DNA from: an uncultured Desulfovibrio sp.
Lineage (GTDB): Bacteria; Desulfobacterota; Desulfovibrionia; Desulfovibrionales; Desulfovibrionaceae
Reading direction: 5' to 3'
NCBI GenBank assembly: GCA_910587035.1
Contig: CAJUMQ010000003.1
Coordinates: 1 to 64,000, forward strand
DNA: 64,000 nucleotides
Shown here: positions 25,077 through 33,196 of the stretch, in pieces
How positions within the stretch are numbered: the stretch's first letter is position 1
Layout: every line of letters begins with the position of its first letter
Made by a program: the position numbers and the translations under genes
Notes under the pieces: generated by a model
Told to the model about the DNA's origin: nothing
Databases searched by the model: none
What the model saw: the letters and a program-made list of their open reading frames with translations, nothing else

Positions 25077-25772
25077 TCAAAGCTCCGTGGCCCCGGCCCG
25101 CTGCACCGGCCTGTGGGCATTGATCTCGCGCTGCACGCGGTTCAGGAAATAGCCCGTAAAATTGACCAGGAGCGTGTCCACCTGCGAAAGTTTGCCCATG
25201 AAGAGGTTGAAGCCAATGGTCGCCGGCACGGCGACGGCAAGACCAATGGCCGTGGCCACAAGGGCCTCCGATATGCCTGGCGCCACAGTCGCCAGGGATG
25301 CCGATTTTGAGAGGCCAATGGAATGGAAGGAATTCATGATGCCCCAGACTGTGCCAAAAAGCCCAATGAATGGGGCGGTATTGGCAGTGGTGGCAAGAAA
25401 TGACAGCGAGCGCTGCAGCCTGGACATCTCGCTGGCCGCCCCCTGCTTCAGGGCACGGCGCACATTGTCCACCACCACCTCGCTGGAATTGCCCAGCTCC
25501 CTTGAGCGGTTGAACTCCACAACTCCCTGATGCGCGATATAATAAAGAGGCGATGACGGGTCCGCGCCGAGGGATTGCACTGCGTCCCGCAGGCTTGGCG
25601 CCTTGTCAAAGCGGTCTATGCCTTTGGTGGCCCTGGAGCTTGCCGCATTGAGCGAAAAAAATTTCTGGATCATCAAGGCCCAGCTGGCAATGGACATCAG
25701 CACCAGCAGAACGAGAACAATTTTGGCCACGAGGCTGGCGTGGCTGATCATTGAAAAAAAACTCAATTCCAT
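25077..25772 (-). CDS. tolQ: TolQ/ExbB motor subunit
   Basis: A 231-residue TolQ with three membrane helices: LVAKIVLVLLVLMSIASWALMI near the N-terminus, and two further ones in the second half (LSFLATTANTAPFIGLFGTVWGIM, ATAIGLAVAVPATIGFNLFMG). TAPFIGLFGTVWG is the conserved family motif lining the proton path. An upstream ATG at 25784 overlaps the -10 box of the promoter, so the ATG at 25772 with GGGGA just ahead is the start. The transcript would then have a leader of only about 4-5 nt. First gene of the tol operon. Confidence 0.93.
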   Translation of the reverse strand: MELSFFSMISHASLVAKIVLVLLVLMSIASWALMIQKFFSLNAASSRATKGIDRFDKAPSLRDAVQSLGADPSSPLYYIAHQGVVEFNRSRELGNSSEVVVDNVRRALKQGAASEMSRLQRSLSFLATTANTAPFIGLFGTVWGIMNSFHSIGLSKSASLATVAPGISEALVATAIGLAVAVPATIGFNLFMGKLSQVDTLLVNFTGYFLNRVQREINAHRPVQRAGATEL

Positions 25773-25782
25773 GCTGTTCCCC

Positions 25783-25812
25783 ATTATAGCAAATTGCGTT
25801 TAAAATTCACAA
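25783..25812 (-). promoter_or_regulatory. Strong promoter of the tol operon
   Basis: On the minus strand a perfect -10 box TATAAT (25783-25788) is 18 nt from TTGTGA (25807-25812), which matches the -35 consensus at 4 of 6 bases. The predicted start of transcription is near 25776, only a few bases before the tolQ ATG. Confidence 0.65.
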
Positions 25813-25823
25813 ATTTTAAACGC
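25796..25823. promoter_or_regulatory. Perfect 12-bp inverted repeat over the tol promoter (operator candidate)
   Basis: GCGTTTAAAATT is followed by a 4-nt CACA centre and its exact complement AATTTTAAACGC. The centre falls on the -35 hexamer of the tol promoter, so a dimeric regulator bound here would block RNA polymerase. It has no T run after it, so a terminator role is unlikely. Confidence 0.6.
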
Positions 25824-26173
25824 GGCGATGCCATCATTTCAGCAGCAGGCAAACTGCAGCCCCATTTGGCGCGGGATCGCTTTATCACTTTCGCCAGGGC
25901 AATTGTTATTACCCCCAAAGGCGTCCATTCCGGGCAATTCTCCCGGTGGCTGCCAAAAGACAAAAAAACAGACCGCAAGTCAATGCCCGCCCGCGTGTCA
26001 TTCCGCGCAGAATGCAACGGCGGTGACACTTTTTCAAGATTTTTTTTAGAATCGCCGCATGACCGGAATTTCCGGAAAGTTCAGCGGCCGGGGCGGGAAA
26101 TCTGCGGATTTGGCGATAATACAAAATAAATAACCGGTTGCAAAGAAGTCATTGCTAACTTATCCTGCATTAT

Positions 26174-27637
26174 ATGCCACATTACAGAATATTTTTATCC
26201 GCCAGGCGCAAGGCAGGCATTATGCTTTTGGCCATGCTGCCTTTCTGCCTCTGTTTTTCGGCTGCCGACAGCGTAAAGGCCGCGGAATCCGGCAAAAAAA
26301 GTAATGTCGCCCGCAAGTTTTCCGCCCCGGACAAACCGGTTTACGCCACTGGCCGCAGCCTTAGAAACCACATGGACAACAAGCCGCCACAGGGGCCGGT
26401 GGGCATGGCCAGGGCTGTGGAAACCGCTTTGGCCAACAACCCATCCCTCGGGGCGCAGGAGGCGCAAAGCAAGTCATCTGTGGATGCCCGCAAGTCCAGC
26501 CGCGGCGCATTTGGCCCCAAGCTGGGCATGACATATTCGGCAGTAAAGCAGGAGCGCAAATCTTCGCCCGCCACCTCAAGACCGCCGGAGCTTGGCACCT
26601 ATTCATGGGGCGTGGAGATCTCCCAGCCGGTATTTCAGGGCTTTCGGCTGCTGGCCAATTACCAGAAAGCCTCCCTGCAGGAGGACAGTGACCGCGCATC
26701 CCTGAAAAATGCCGAGCTTGCCATGACCGGGGATGTGCAGACCGGTTTTCTCGATTATCTCCGCGCCAGGGAAAATGCGCGCAGCGAGGCCGATTCTCTG
26801 GCCAGGCTGCGGGATCAGCTGAAAATTACCAGGGCCTTTTATGATGTTGGCCTGCGTCCGAAACTGGATGTGCTGCAGGCGGAGGTGGATGTCAGCCAGG
26901 CAGAGAGCGTGCTGGTGCAGGTGGAGAACAATCGCGACACGGCTCTTGCCAGGCTCAACACCCTGCTTGGGCTGCCCGCCACCGCCAATGTGGAATATGT
27001 TGGCGCCCTGGAGCATGTGCCCTTTAGCCTGTCTCTTGAGCAGTGCCTCAAGATCGCCTATGAGCAGCGGCCGGATCTCTATATTGCCGCAAAGGCAGTG
27101 GAAATTGCCAGAAAAGATCAAAAACTGGCCCAAAGCGATTATTATCCACAAATTGAAGCCTACTACAACATCAACCAGCGAGGCAACACGCCGGATTTGC
27201 AAAGAATGGGCAACAATGGCTCCCACCAGGCAACATGGGAGGTGGGCGCCATGGCCACCTGGAATGTTTTCCAGTGGGGGGTGACCTATTATGATGACAA
27301 AAGGGCTGGCTGGCTGGTAACCCGCATGCGGCAGGAGGAGGAGAATCTCCGCCTCAATGTTGGCTACGAGATCAAGTCGCGTCTGCTGGCTGTGCGCGAG
27401 GCAGAAAAGCGCATCAATTTCGCAAGCAAGGGAGTGACCCAGGCCAGGGAGGCCTACGACGCCGCCCTTGCCAGATACCAGGAGCAGGTTGGCACCAACT
27501 TTGACGTGCTTGATGCATCAGCCAACCTCACCCGTGCCCAGGCGGAGCTGACCGGCGCCAGGGCGGACTACCTCACTGCCCTGGCCCAGATTTATGTGGC
27601 CATGGGCGAATTTCATCCCGATCTGCTGAAGCCATAG
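26174..27637 (+). CDS. TolC family outer membrane efflux/secretion protein
   Basis: A 487-residue TolC-type protein. The signal peptide is in MPHYRIFLSARRKAGIMLLA and ends near SVKAAE. Two OEP repeats follow: the first from about residue 70 (VGMARAVETALANNPSLGAQEAQ) and the second from about 290 (LEQCLKIAYEQRPDLYIAAKAVEIARKDQ). Long alpha-helical stretches with heptad spacing form the trans-periplasmic tunnel, and LRAGTxxxxDVLDAxxxL-like QEQVGTNFDVLDASANLTRAQAEL is a characteristic end motif. It probably serves a type I or RND exporter, but no pump genes are adjacent. The region upstream (25824-26173) shows no gene. Confidence 0.88.
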   Translation: MPHYRIFLSARRKAGIMLLAMLPFCLCFSAADSVKAAESGKKSNVARKFSAPDKPVYATGRSLRNHMDNKPPQGPVGMARAVETALANNPSLGAQEAQSKSSVDARKSSRGAFGPKLGMTYSAVKQERKSSPATSRPPELGTYSWGVEISQPVFQGFRLLANYQKASLQEDSDRASLKNAELAMTGDVQTGFLDYLRARENARSEADSLARLRDQLKITRAFYDVGLRPKLDVLQAEVDVSQAESVLVQVENNRDTALARLNTLLGLPATANVEYVGALEHVPFSLSLEQCLKIAYEQRPDLYIAAKAVEIARKDQKLAQSDYYPQIEAYYNINQRGNTPDLQRMGNNGSHQATWEVGAMATWNVFQWGVTYYDDKRAGWLVTRMRQEEENLRLNVGYEIKSRLLAVREAEKRINFASKGVTQAREAYDAALARYQEQVGTNFDVLDASANLTRAQAELTGARADYLTALAQIYVAMGEFHPDLLKP

Positions 27638-27801
27638 AGCACTTCTATTGAACATGGCAAACTCTCACACTGGTTATACAGTGGCAAATCCATGCGCGGA
27701 ATTATCATGGGGCGAACCTGTGTCATGCCGCAGGAGTAATTTCAAGGCAAAAATGCCATAAGTTGCCGGTATGCGCATTCACAATCTGAAAAGTAGCATA
27801 T

Positions 27802-29454
27802 ATGAATGATTCAAGTCTCAAGATAACACCCCTTGGAGGCCTGGGAGAAATTGGCCTCAACTGCCAGCTGTGGGAAAGCGGCGGTCATGTGGTGATGGTC
27901 GACTGCGGCCTGATGTTTCCCGATGACAGCCACCTTGGGGTGGATGTGCTCATTCCCAGTTTTGAGTCCGTCAGGGCCGTCAAGGACAGGCTTTGCGGAA
28001 TTGTGCTCACCCATGGTCATGAGGACCACATAGGAGCCTTGCCCTGGATTGTGCCGGAGCTAAAGGGTGTGCGCATTTTTGGCTCAAAATTCACCCTGGC
28101 CCTTGTGGAGCACAAGCTGGTCGAAAATGACCTGATGCAGCATGTGGAACTCTGCCCGGTGACATCCGGGCAGCCCCTGAAGCTGGGTGATTTCACCTTT
28201 CACTTTTTCCCGGTCTGCCACTCCATACCTCATGGTTTTGGCCTTGGCGTGGAGACCCCTGTGGGCAGGGTTGTGCACAGCGGGGATTTCAAGATTGACC
28301 CGCATCCCCTGGATGGCCATGGCACAAATCTCGAATCCTTTGCGGAATTTGCAGGCCCCGGGGGAGCAAGATTGCTGCTCTCGGATTCCACAAATGTGCT
28401 TCGCCCCGGACATTCCCTGACCGAAAGAGAGGTCAAGAACTCCCTCGAAAAGGTTTTTGCCAATGCCAGGGGCAGGATTGTGGTGACGCTTTTTTCCAGC
28501 CACATCCAGCGCATACAGGAGGTGTTTGATCTTGCGGCCCAGTACGGGCGAACAGTGATCATCAGCGGAAAATCCCTGGCCAACAATATAGACATTGCAT
28601 CGAGCCTGGGTTACGCCACGCTGCCCGAGCGCTTTCACAATGCCTACAATGGCGTGCCTGATCTGCCTGATGACAAGGTGGCCCTGATTGTCACCGGAGC
28701 CCAGGGAGAACCACTCTCCGCCCTGTCCCGGATGGTCTGGGGCGGCCATCGCCAGCTGGCAATCCGCGAGGGCGATACGGTCATCATGAGCTCGCGCGTA
28801 ATCCCCGGGAATGCCAGAGCCATCTCCAGACTCATCAACGAGATGTACAGGCTTGGCGCCGAGGTGCTCTACGAGAGTTCCCATGCGGTGCATGCCTCCG
28901 GCCATGCCCACAGGGACGAGCTAAGACAAATGCTCGAGGCTGTGCACCCGGAGCTTTTCATGCCTGTGCATGGCGAATACCAGCATCTTGTGATGCACGG
29001 GCGCCTGGCCGAGGAGTGTGGTGTGAAGCCGGAAAATATCCTCCGCATAGAAGACGGACAGCCGCTGACTGTGCTGCCGGATTCATTCACCCTCGGCGCG
29101 CCGGTGGCCGTGGACTACACCATTGTCGATGGCAAGGGAGTTGGCGATGTTGGCGCCACCGTATTGCGCGAAAGGCGCATACTTGGCGATGAGGGCATTG
29201 TCATCGTCTCCATGGTGCTGGATGATGAAAGCGGCAGCATTTTGCAGGGGCCGGAAATCATATCACGCGGCTTTGTTTTTGAGCAGCAGCTGAGCTATGT
29301 GCTGGAAGACGCCAAATGCATAGTGCTGGATGAGGTGGAGGAAACAGTTAATCCCGGCAAATTGAGGGAAAACATCCGCATCTCCCTGCGCCGTTTTTTC
29401 CGCCGTGTGCTGGAGCGAGATCCCATTGTGATGCCGGTAATCAATGTGGTTTGA
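27802..29454 (+). CDS. rnj: Ribonuclease J
   Basis: A 550-residue metallo-beta-lactamase/beta-CASP ribonuclease. The N-terminal motif ITPLGGLGEIGLNCQLWE and the zinc motif LTHGHEDHIGALPW (His71, His73, Asp75, His76) are present, followed by the family's conserved HSxPHGxGxxxxTPxGxxxHSGDFK series and SSHAVHASGHAHRDELRQML. RNase J acts in 5'-3' exonuclease and endonuclease RNA decay and rRNA maturation. This is the typical bacterial length. The gene has a weak ribosome site and starts at 27802 after a 164-nt intergenic gap. A small membrane protein gene follows after 42 nt. Confidence 0.94.
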   Translation: MNDSSLKITPLGGLGEIGLNCQLWESGGHVVMVDCGLMFPDDSHLGVDVLIPSFESVRAVKDRLCGIVLTHGHEDHIGALPWIVPELKGVRIFGSKFTLALVEHKLVENDLMQHVELCPVTSGQPLKLGDFTFHFFPVCHSIPHGFGLGVETPVGRVVHSGDFKIDPHPLDGHGTNLESFAEFAGPGGARLLLSDSTNVLRPGHSLTEREVKNSLEKVFANARGRIVVTLFSSHIQRIQEVFDLAAQYGRTVIISGKSLANNIDIASSLGYATLPERFHNAYNGVPDLPDDKVALIVTGAQGEPLSALSRMVWGGHRQLAIREGDTVIMSSRVIPGNARAISRLINEMYRLGAEVLYESSHAVHASGHAHRDELRQMLEAVHPELFMPVHGEYQHLVMHGRLAEECGVKPENILRIEDGQPLTVLPDSFTLGAPVAVDYTIVDGKGVGDVGATVLRERRILGDEGIVIVSMVLDDESGSILQGPEIISRGFVFEQQLSYVLEDAKCIVLDEVEETVNPGKLRENIRISLRRFFRRVLERDPIVMPVINVV

Positions 29455-29496
29455 GTTATTGGCCCCTATTTTCCAGACGCGCGGATTGGAGCGGGA

Positions 29497-29763
29497 ATGT
29501 GGCAGCCAGTGCAGGCATTTGACCGGTCATCGCGGCTTATGCTGGCCGCTCTGGTTTTCTGCGCCCTGCTGCTTCTCCTGAGCCTGCTGCGCCCGCAGCG
29601 CGAGCCCGGGCGGCTGCCCCCCTACACCTATGCCCAGGGCTATTACACGGAGCTGCCCAGGCTCGGTCTTGTGCGCGTGATCCCCATTGCCGGCAATGCC
29701 CTGTTAAGCCCTCCCTGCGATGCCGGCGCGCCTCTTTCAAGACAAAATTCCCTGCCCTATTGA
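29497..29763 (+). CDS. Small membrane protein downstream of RNase J
   Basis: An 88-residue protein with one hydrophobic helix (LMLAALVFCALLLLLSLL, about residues 14-31) and a Pro/Tyr-rich tail (REPGRLPPYTYAQGYYTELP). GGAG lies 5 nt before the ATG. Its 42-nt distance to the RNase J gene suggests cotranscription. No family recognised; it could be specific to this group. Confidence 0.5.
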   Translation: MWQPVQAFDRSSRLMLAALVFCALLLLLSLLRPQREPGRLPPYTYAQGYYTELPRLGLVRVIPIAGNALLSPPCDAGAPLSRQNSLPY

Positions 29764-29906
29764 CCCCTTGTCTGCATGGGTGTATGCTGGTGGACAAATG
29801 GCGATTGCCCATTGCGGGGCAGCATGGCAGTGCCCTTTCCAGGCTTGCTGGCAGCATTTTACCTGCCGCTGCAAGTCGCCATTCAATTTTTTGCCAGGAG
29901 GCGAAT

Positions 29907-30854
29907 ATGCGTATTGCCGTTGGTCTGGGCAGGCAGGGCGGTGAGGAACGCCTGGAGAGCAGGGGCGTCAGCCGTCGTGATTTTCTCAAATTTTGCACCG
30001 CTGTGGCTGTGACCATGGGCATGGGCCCGGCTTTTGCGGAAAATGTCGCCGCCGCGCTCACAGGCGGCCGCCCCAATGTGGTCTATTTGCACACTGCGGA
30101 ATGCACAGGCTGCTCGGAAGCCCTGATGCGCATGTACAAGCCATACATAGATGAGCTGATTCTCGACACCATCTCCCTTGACTATCAGGAAACCATCATG
30201 GCCGCGGCCGGAGCGGCCGCCGAGGAGGCGCTTGAAGAGGCCGTGCACTCCCCGCAGGGATTCATCTGCATGGTGGAGGGGGCCATCCCCACGGCTATGG
30301 ATGGAAAATACGGCTATGTGGGCGGCAAGACCATGTATGACATCTGCCGCGACATCCTGCCAAAAGCCAAGCTGAACATCGCCATTGGCACCTGTGCCTG
30401 CTTTGGCGGCATCCAGGCCGCAGCTCCCAATCCCACAGGCGCAAAGGGCATCAATGACGCCTATGCGGACATTGGCATCAAGGCGATTAACATTCCCGGC
30501 TGCCCGCCCAACCCCATCAACATGGTCGGCACCCTTGTGGCCTACATCAACAATGTGCCCATTGAAGTTGACGAGTTAAGCCGCCCCCTGATGTTCTATG
30601 GCCAGACTGTGCATGATCTCTGCGAGCGCAGGCCGCATTTTGAGGCCGGCGAGCTGGCCCAGTCCTTCAATTCGGAAGAGGCCCGCAAGGGCTGGTGTCT
30701 TTATGACCTTGGCTGCCGCGGCCCGGTCACCTACAATAACTGTCCCCTGGTTCTGTTCAACGAAACAAACTGGCCCGTGGGCGCCGGCAGCCCCTGCATT
30801 GGCTGTTCGGAACCGCATTTCTGGGACGACATGACGCCATTTTACAAGCACTAG
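29907..30854 (+). CDS. hynB: Periplasmic [NiFe] hydrogenase small subunit
   Basis: A 315-residue iron-sulfur subunit. The N-terminus has a twin-arginine signal peptide (SRRDFLKFCTAVAVTMGMG, Arg23-Arg24) cleaved after about PAFA, so the folded heterodimer is exported by Tat. The first cluster motif is HTAECTGCSEA, others include GTCACFGG and CPPNP (medial/distal region). Clusters carry electrons from the large-subunit active site to a periplasmic cytochrome c3. Start at ATG 29907 with AGGAGG at 29896. The stop is 6 nt from hynA. The frame is open further upstream without a ribosome site, so 29907 is chosen. Confidence 0.97.
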   Translation: MRIAVGLGRQGGEERLESRGVSRRDFLKFCTAVAVTMGMGPAFAENVAAALTGGRPNVVYLHTAECTGCSEALMRMYKPYIDELILDTISLDYQETIMAAAGAAAEEALEEAVHSPQGFICMVEGAIPTAMDGKYGYVGGKTMYDICRDILPKAKLNIAIGTCACFGGIQAAAPNPTGAKGINDAYADIGIKAINIPGCPPNPINMVGTLVAYINNVPIEVDELSRPLMFYGQTVHDLCERRPHFEAGELAQSFNSEEARKGWCLYDLGCRGPVTYNNCPLVLFNETNWPVGAGSPCIGCSEPHFWDDMTPFYKH

Positions 30855-30860
30855 GGGGTA

Positions 30861-32546
30861 ATGATGAGTCAGGCCAAAACCGCGCCCCGGAGCAATTATA
30901 CCGGTTCGGTTGTTGTTGATCCGCTCACCCGCATAGAAGGCCATCTGCGGGTTGAGGCGGAGGTTGAGAATGGAAAAATAAAAACTGCCCGCTGCATAGG
31001 CACCCTGTTCCGCGGTCTGGAGATCATTCTCAAGGGCAGGGAGCCCTTTGATGCGCCACACTTCACACAGCGCACCTGTGGCGTCTGCACCTTTACCCAT
31101 GCCCTGGCCTCGACCAGGGCCGTGGAGCATGCCATCAACAAGCCCATCCCCGCAAATGCAACCTATTTGCGCAATCTGGTGCTGGCCATGCTTTACATGC
31201 ACGATCACCTGGTGCATTTCTACGCGCTTCATGCCCTTGATTTTGTCGATGTGGTCAATGCCCTGCAGGGCGACCCGGTCAAGGCAGCCAGCATTGCCAA
31301 CTCCATCTCCAATCGCAAGGCCACGCCAGATCAGTATCGCGCCGTGCAGGCCAAGCTCAAGGCCTTTGTGGACAGCGGCCAGCTCGGCCCCTTCACCAAT
31401 GCCTATTTCCTTGGCAGTCACCCCGCCTATACACTGAGCCCGGAACTGAACCTCATCGGCACGGCGGACTATCTGCTGGCCCTGCGCGTCCAGGTAAAGG
31501 CGGCCCGGGCCATGGCCACATTTGGCGCCAAGAATCCCCATACCCAGTTCACCATCCCCGGCGGCGTCACCTGCTATGACAGCCTGACGCCAAAACGCAT
31601 CAAGGAATATACAGACCTTTACAAAGAGGTCCTGTCCTTTGTGGAGAACTACTATATTCCCGATCTTCTGGCCATAGGCGCAAACTACAAGGAATGCGCC
31701 ACCTATGGCTGTACCCGCAACTTCATGGCCTTTGGCGAGTTCCCGGAGCCGGGAGGCGAGCGTGATCTCGAAAAACGCTGGCTCAAACCCGGCATCATTC
31801 TCGACCGCAAGATTGGCCGTGTGCGCGATGTGGACATGGACAAGATCGCGGAAGGTGTAAGCCACAGCTGGTATGAGGGCGACCGCCCCCTGCATCCCTA
31901 CGAAGGCCAGACCATTCCCAACTTCACAAGCATGGACGACAAGAAAAAATATTCCTGGCTCAAGGCGCCCCGCTATGACGGCACAGCCATGGAGACTGGC
32001 CCCCTCGCCTCAATGCTCGTGGCCTACTCCCAGAATCATCCGGTGGTCAAGCCTCTCGTGGAGTCCACGCTCAAAACATTGCAGCTGGAGCCGGAGCAGC
32101 TCTTGTCCACCCTTGGCCGCACGGCGGCAAGAGGGCTTGAGGCCCTGTCCGTGGGCAGGCAGATCGGCACCTGGATCAAGCAATATGAAAACAACATAAT
32201 CAAGGACAAGCAGATTGTTGAAGATTACAAGGCTCCTGCCAGGGCGCGCGGAGTTGGCGTGGTAAATGCCCCCAGAGGCGGCCTCTCCCACTGGCTGGTG
32301 ACCGATGACAATGCAAAAATCTCCAACTTCCAGCTTGTGGTGCCCACCACCTGGAATCTGAGCCCAAGGGACGAGCGGGACATTCCCAGCGCGGCCGAGG
32401 AGGCCCTTGTGGGCACACCAGTGGCCGATCCGGCCAGGCCTGTGGAAATTCTGCGCGTCATCCATTCCTTTGACCCCTGTATCGCATGCGCGGTGCATGT
32501 CATTGATGGCCAGACCAATCAGGTGCATAAATTCAAGGTTCTCTAA
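30861..32546 (+). CDS. hynA: Periplasmic [NiFe] hydrogenase large subunit
   Basis: A 561-residue subunit holding the Ni-Fe active site. Nickel ligands are Cys73 and Cys76 in RTCGVCTFTH and Cys540 and Cys543 in DPCIACAVHV near the C-terminus. Cleavage after His546 by the maturation protease should remove a 15-residue tail. DPCIACAVHV has Cys codons TGT and TGC, so this is the plain [NiFe] enzyme and not a [NiFeSe] one with selenocysteine. It oxidises or makes H2 in the periplasm as partner of HynB, with which it is exported through Tat in a folded state. Transcribed with hynB; a hairpin separates it from the protease gene. Confidence 0.97.
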   Translation: MMSQAKTAPRSNYTGSVVVDPLTRIEGHLRVEAEVENGKIKTARCIGTLFRGLEIILKGREPFDAPHFTQRTCGVCTFTHALASTRAVEHAINKPIPANATYLRNLVLAMLYMHDHLVHFYALHALDFVDVVNALQGDPVKAASIANSISNRKATPDQYRAVQAKLKAFVDSGQLGPFTNAYFLGSHPAYTLSPELNLIGTADYLLALRVQVKAARAMATFGAKNPHTQFTIPGGVTCYDSLTPKRIKEYTDLYKEVLSFVENYYIPDLLAIGANYKECATYGCTRNFMAFGEFPEPGGERDLEKRWLKPGIILDRKIGRVRDVDMDKIAEGVSHSWYEGDRPLHPYEGQTIPNFTSMDDKKKYSWLKAPRYDGTAMETGPLASMLVAYSQNHPVVKPLVESTLKTLQLEPEQLLSTLGRTAARGLEALSVGRQIGTWIKQYENNIIKDKQIVEDYKAPARARGVGVVNAPRGGLSHWLVTDDNAKISNFQLVVPTTWNLSPRDERDIPSAAEEALVGTPVADPARPVEILRVIHSFDPCIACAVHVIDGQTNQVHKFKVL

Positions 32547-32561
32547 AATTCCGCAAACATG

Positions 32562-32585
32562 GGGCGGGGGCATCCCGCCCTTTTT
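32562..32585 (+). terminator. Rho-independent terminator or attenuator between hynA and the protease gene
   Basis: GGGCGGG pairs with CCCGCCC around a 5-nt loop and is followed by TTTTT. It is 15 nt past the hynA stop and 13 nt before the protease start, so readthrough would be needed for the downstream gene. Confidence 0.75.
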
Positions 32586-32597
32586 ATTGGGGCATGC

Positions 32598-33077
32598 GTG
32601 CGCAGATTTCTTGTACTTGGCATTGGCAACACACTGCTTGGCGATGAAGGCTTTGGCGTACACGCCATAAACTGGCTGCAACAAAACTATGCGTGGCCGG
32701 ACAATGTGCGCCTGGTGGATGGCGCCACTGGCGGCCTGATGCTGATGGCCGACCTCATGGACTGCGATGTGGCCATTGTGCTGGATATTGCCATGTGCGG
32801 CCAGAAACCCGGCACGGTCATCCTTATCGAGGATGACGATATTGACCTCAATCCAGACATTGGCCAGTCCATGCACCAGGCCGGACTGAGCAACATTCTG
32901 GCCAGCTGCGAGCTTGCAGGCCACAGGCCAAAAACCCTCATTTTCGGCTTTGAGCCCTGGGACTGCCAGACCGTGAGCGCCGGGCTCACGCCCCAGGCTG
33001 CCACAGCCCTGCCAGAATACTGCGAAAAGGTGGTTGGGGAGCTGGCCAAAATGGGCATCAAAGCCATCAGGACCTGA
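32598..33077 (+). CDS. Hydrogenase maturation endopeptidase
   Basis: A 159-residue member of the HycI/HyaD/HynC peptidase M52 family, which cleaves the C-terminal tail of the nickel-loaded hydrogenase large subunit. The signature LVLGIGNTLLGDEGFGVHAI is at the start, followed by the nickel-binding Asp-rich ADLMDCDVAIVLDIAMCG segment with an Asp and His expected to sense nickel. Its neighbour is the HynA substrate, which supports this role. I choose the GTG at 32598 in preference to an ATG at 32559, because the family motif begins 6 residues after it. The upstream ATG frame would read through the terminator hairpin. Confidence 0.9.
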   Translation: MRRFLVLGIGNTLLGDEGFGVHAINWLQQNYAWPDNVRLVDGATGGLMLMADLMDCDVAIVLDIAMCGQKPGTVILIEDDDIDLNPDIGQSMHQAGLSNILASCELAGHRPKTLIFGFEPWDCQTVSAGLTPQAATALPEYCEKVVGELAKMGIKAIRT

Positions 33078-33159
33078 TGTCCGCCCGCTTGCCTTTAGAT
33101 GGGCATGCTGCTATTTTTTCACAGGTTACCCACTCTTCACCATGTCTGTAAAACAGGTC

Positions 33160-33183
33160 CTGGCGGCGGCTTTTCGCCGCCAG
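33160..33183 (+). other. Hairpin just upstream of the second TolC gene
   Basis: CTGGCGGCG pairs with CGCCGCCAG around a 6-nt loop, and the AAGG ribosome site (33185-33188) begins two bases later. There is no T run. It may limit ribosome access or stabilise the mRNA. Confidence 0.4.
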
Positions 33184-33196
33184 CAAGGTATTTGCC

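Noticed and set aside
30576..31895. Long minus-strand frame over hynA
   Set aside because: It is antisense to the certain hydrogenase gene. The strong codon bias of hynA creates an open frame on the other strand. No ribosome site and no family match.
32461..32546. [NiFeSe] hydrogenase with selenocysteine
   Set aside because: The C-terminal motif DPCIACAVH is encoded with TGT and TGC, and no in-frame TGA is present.
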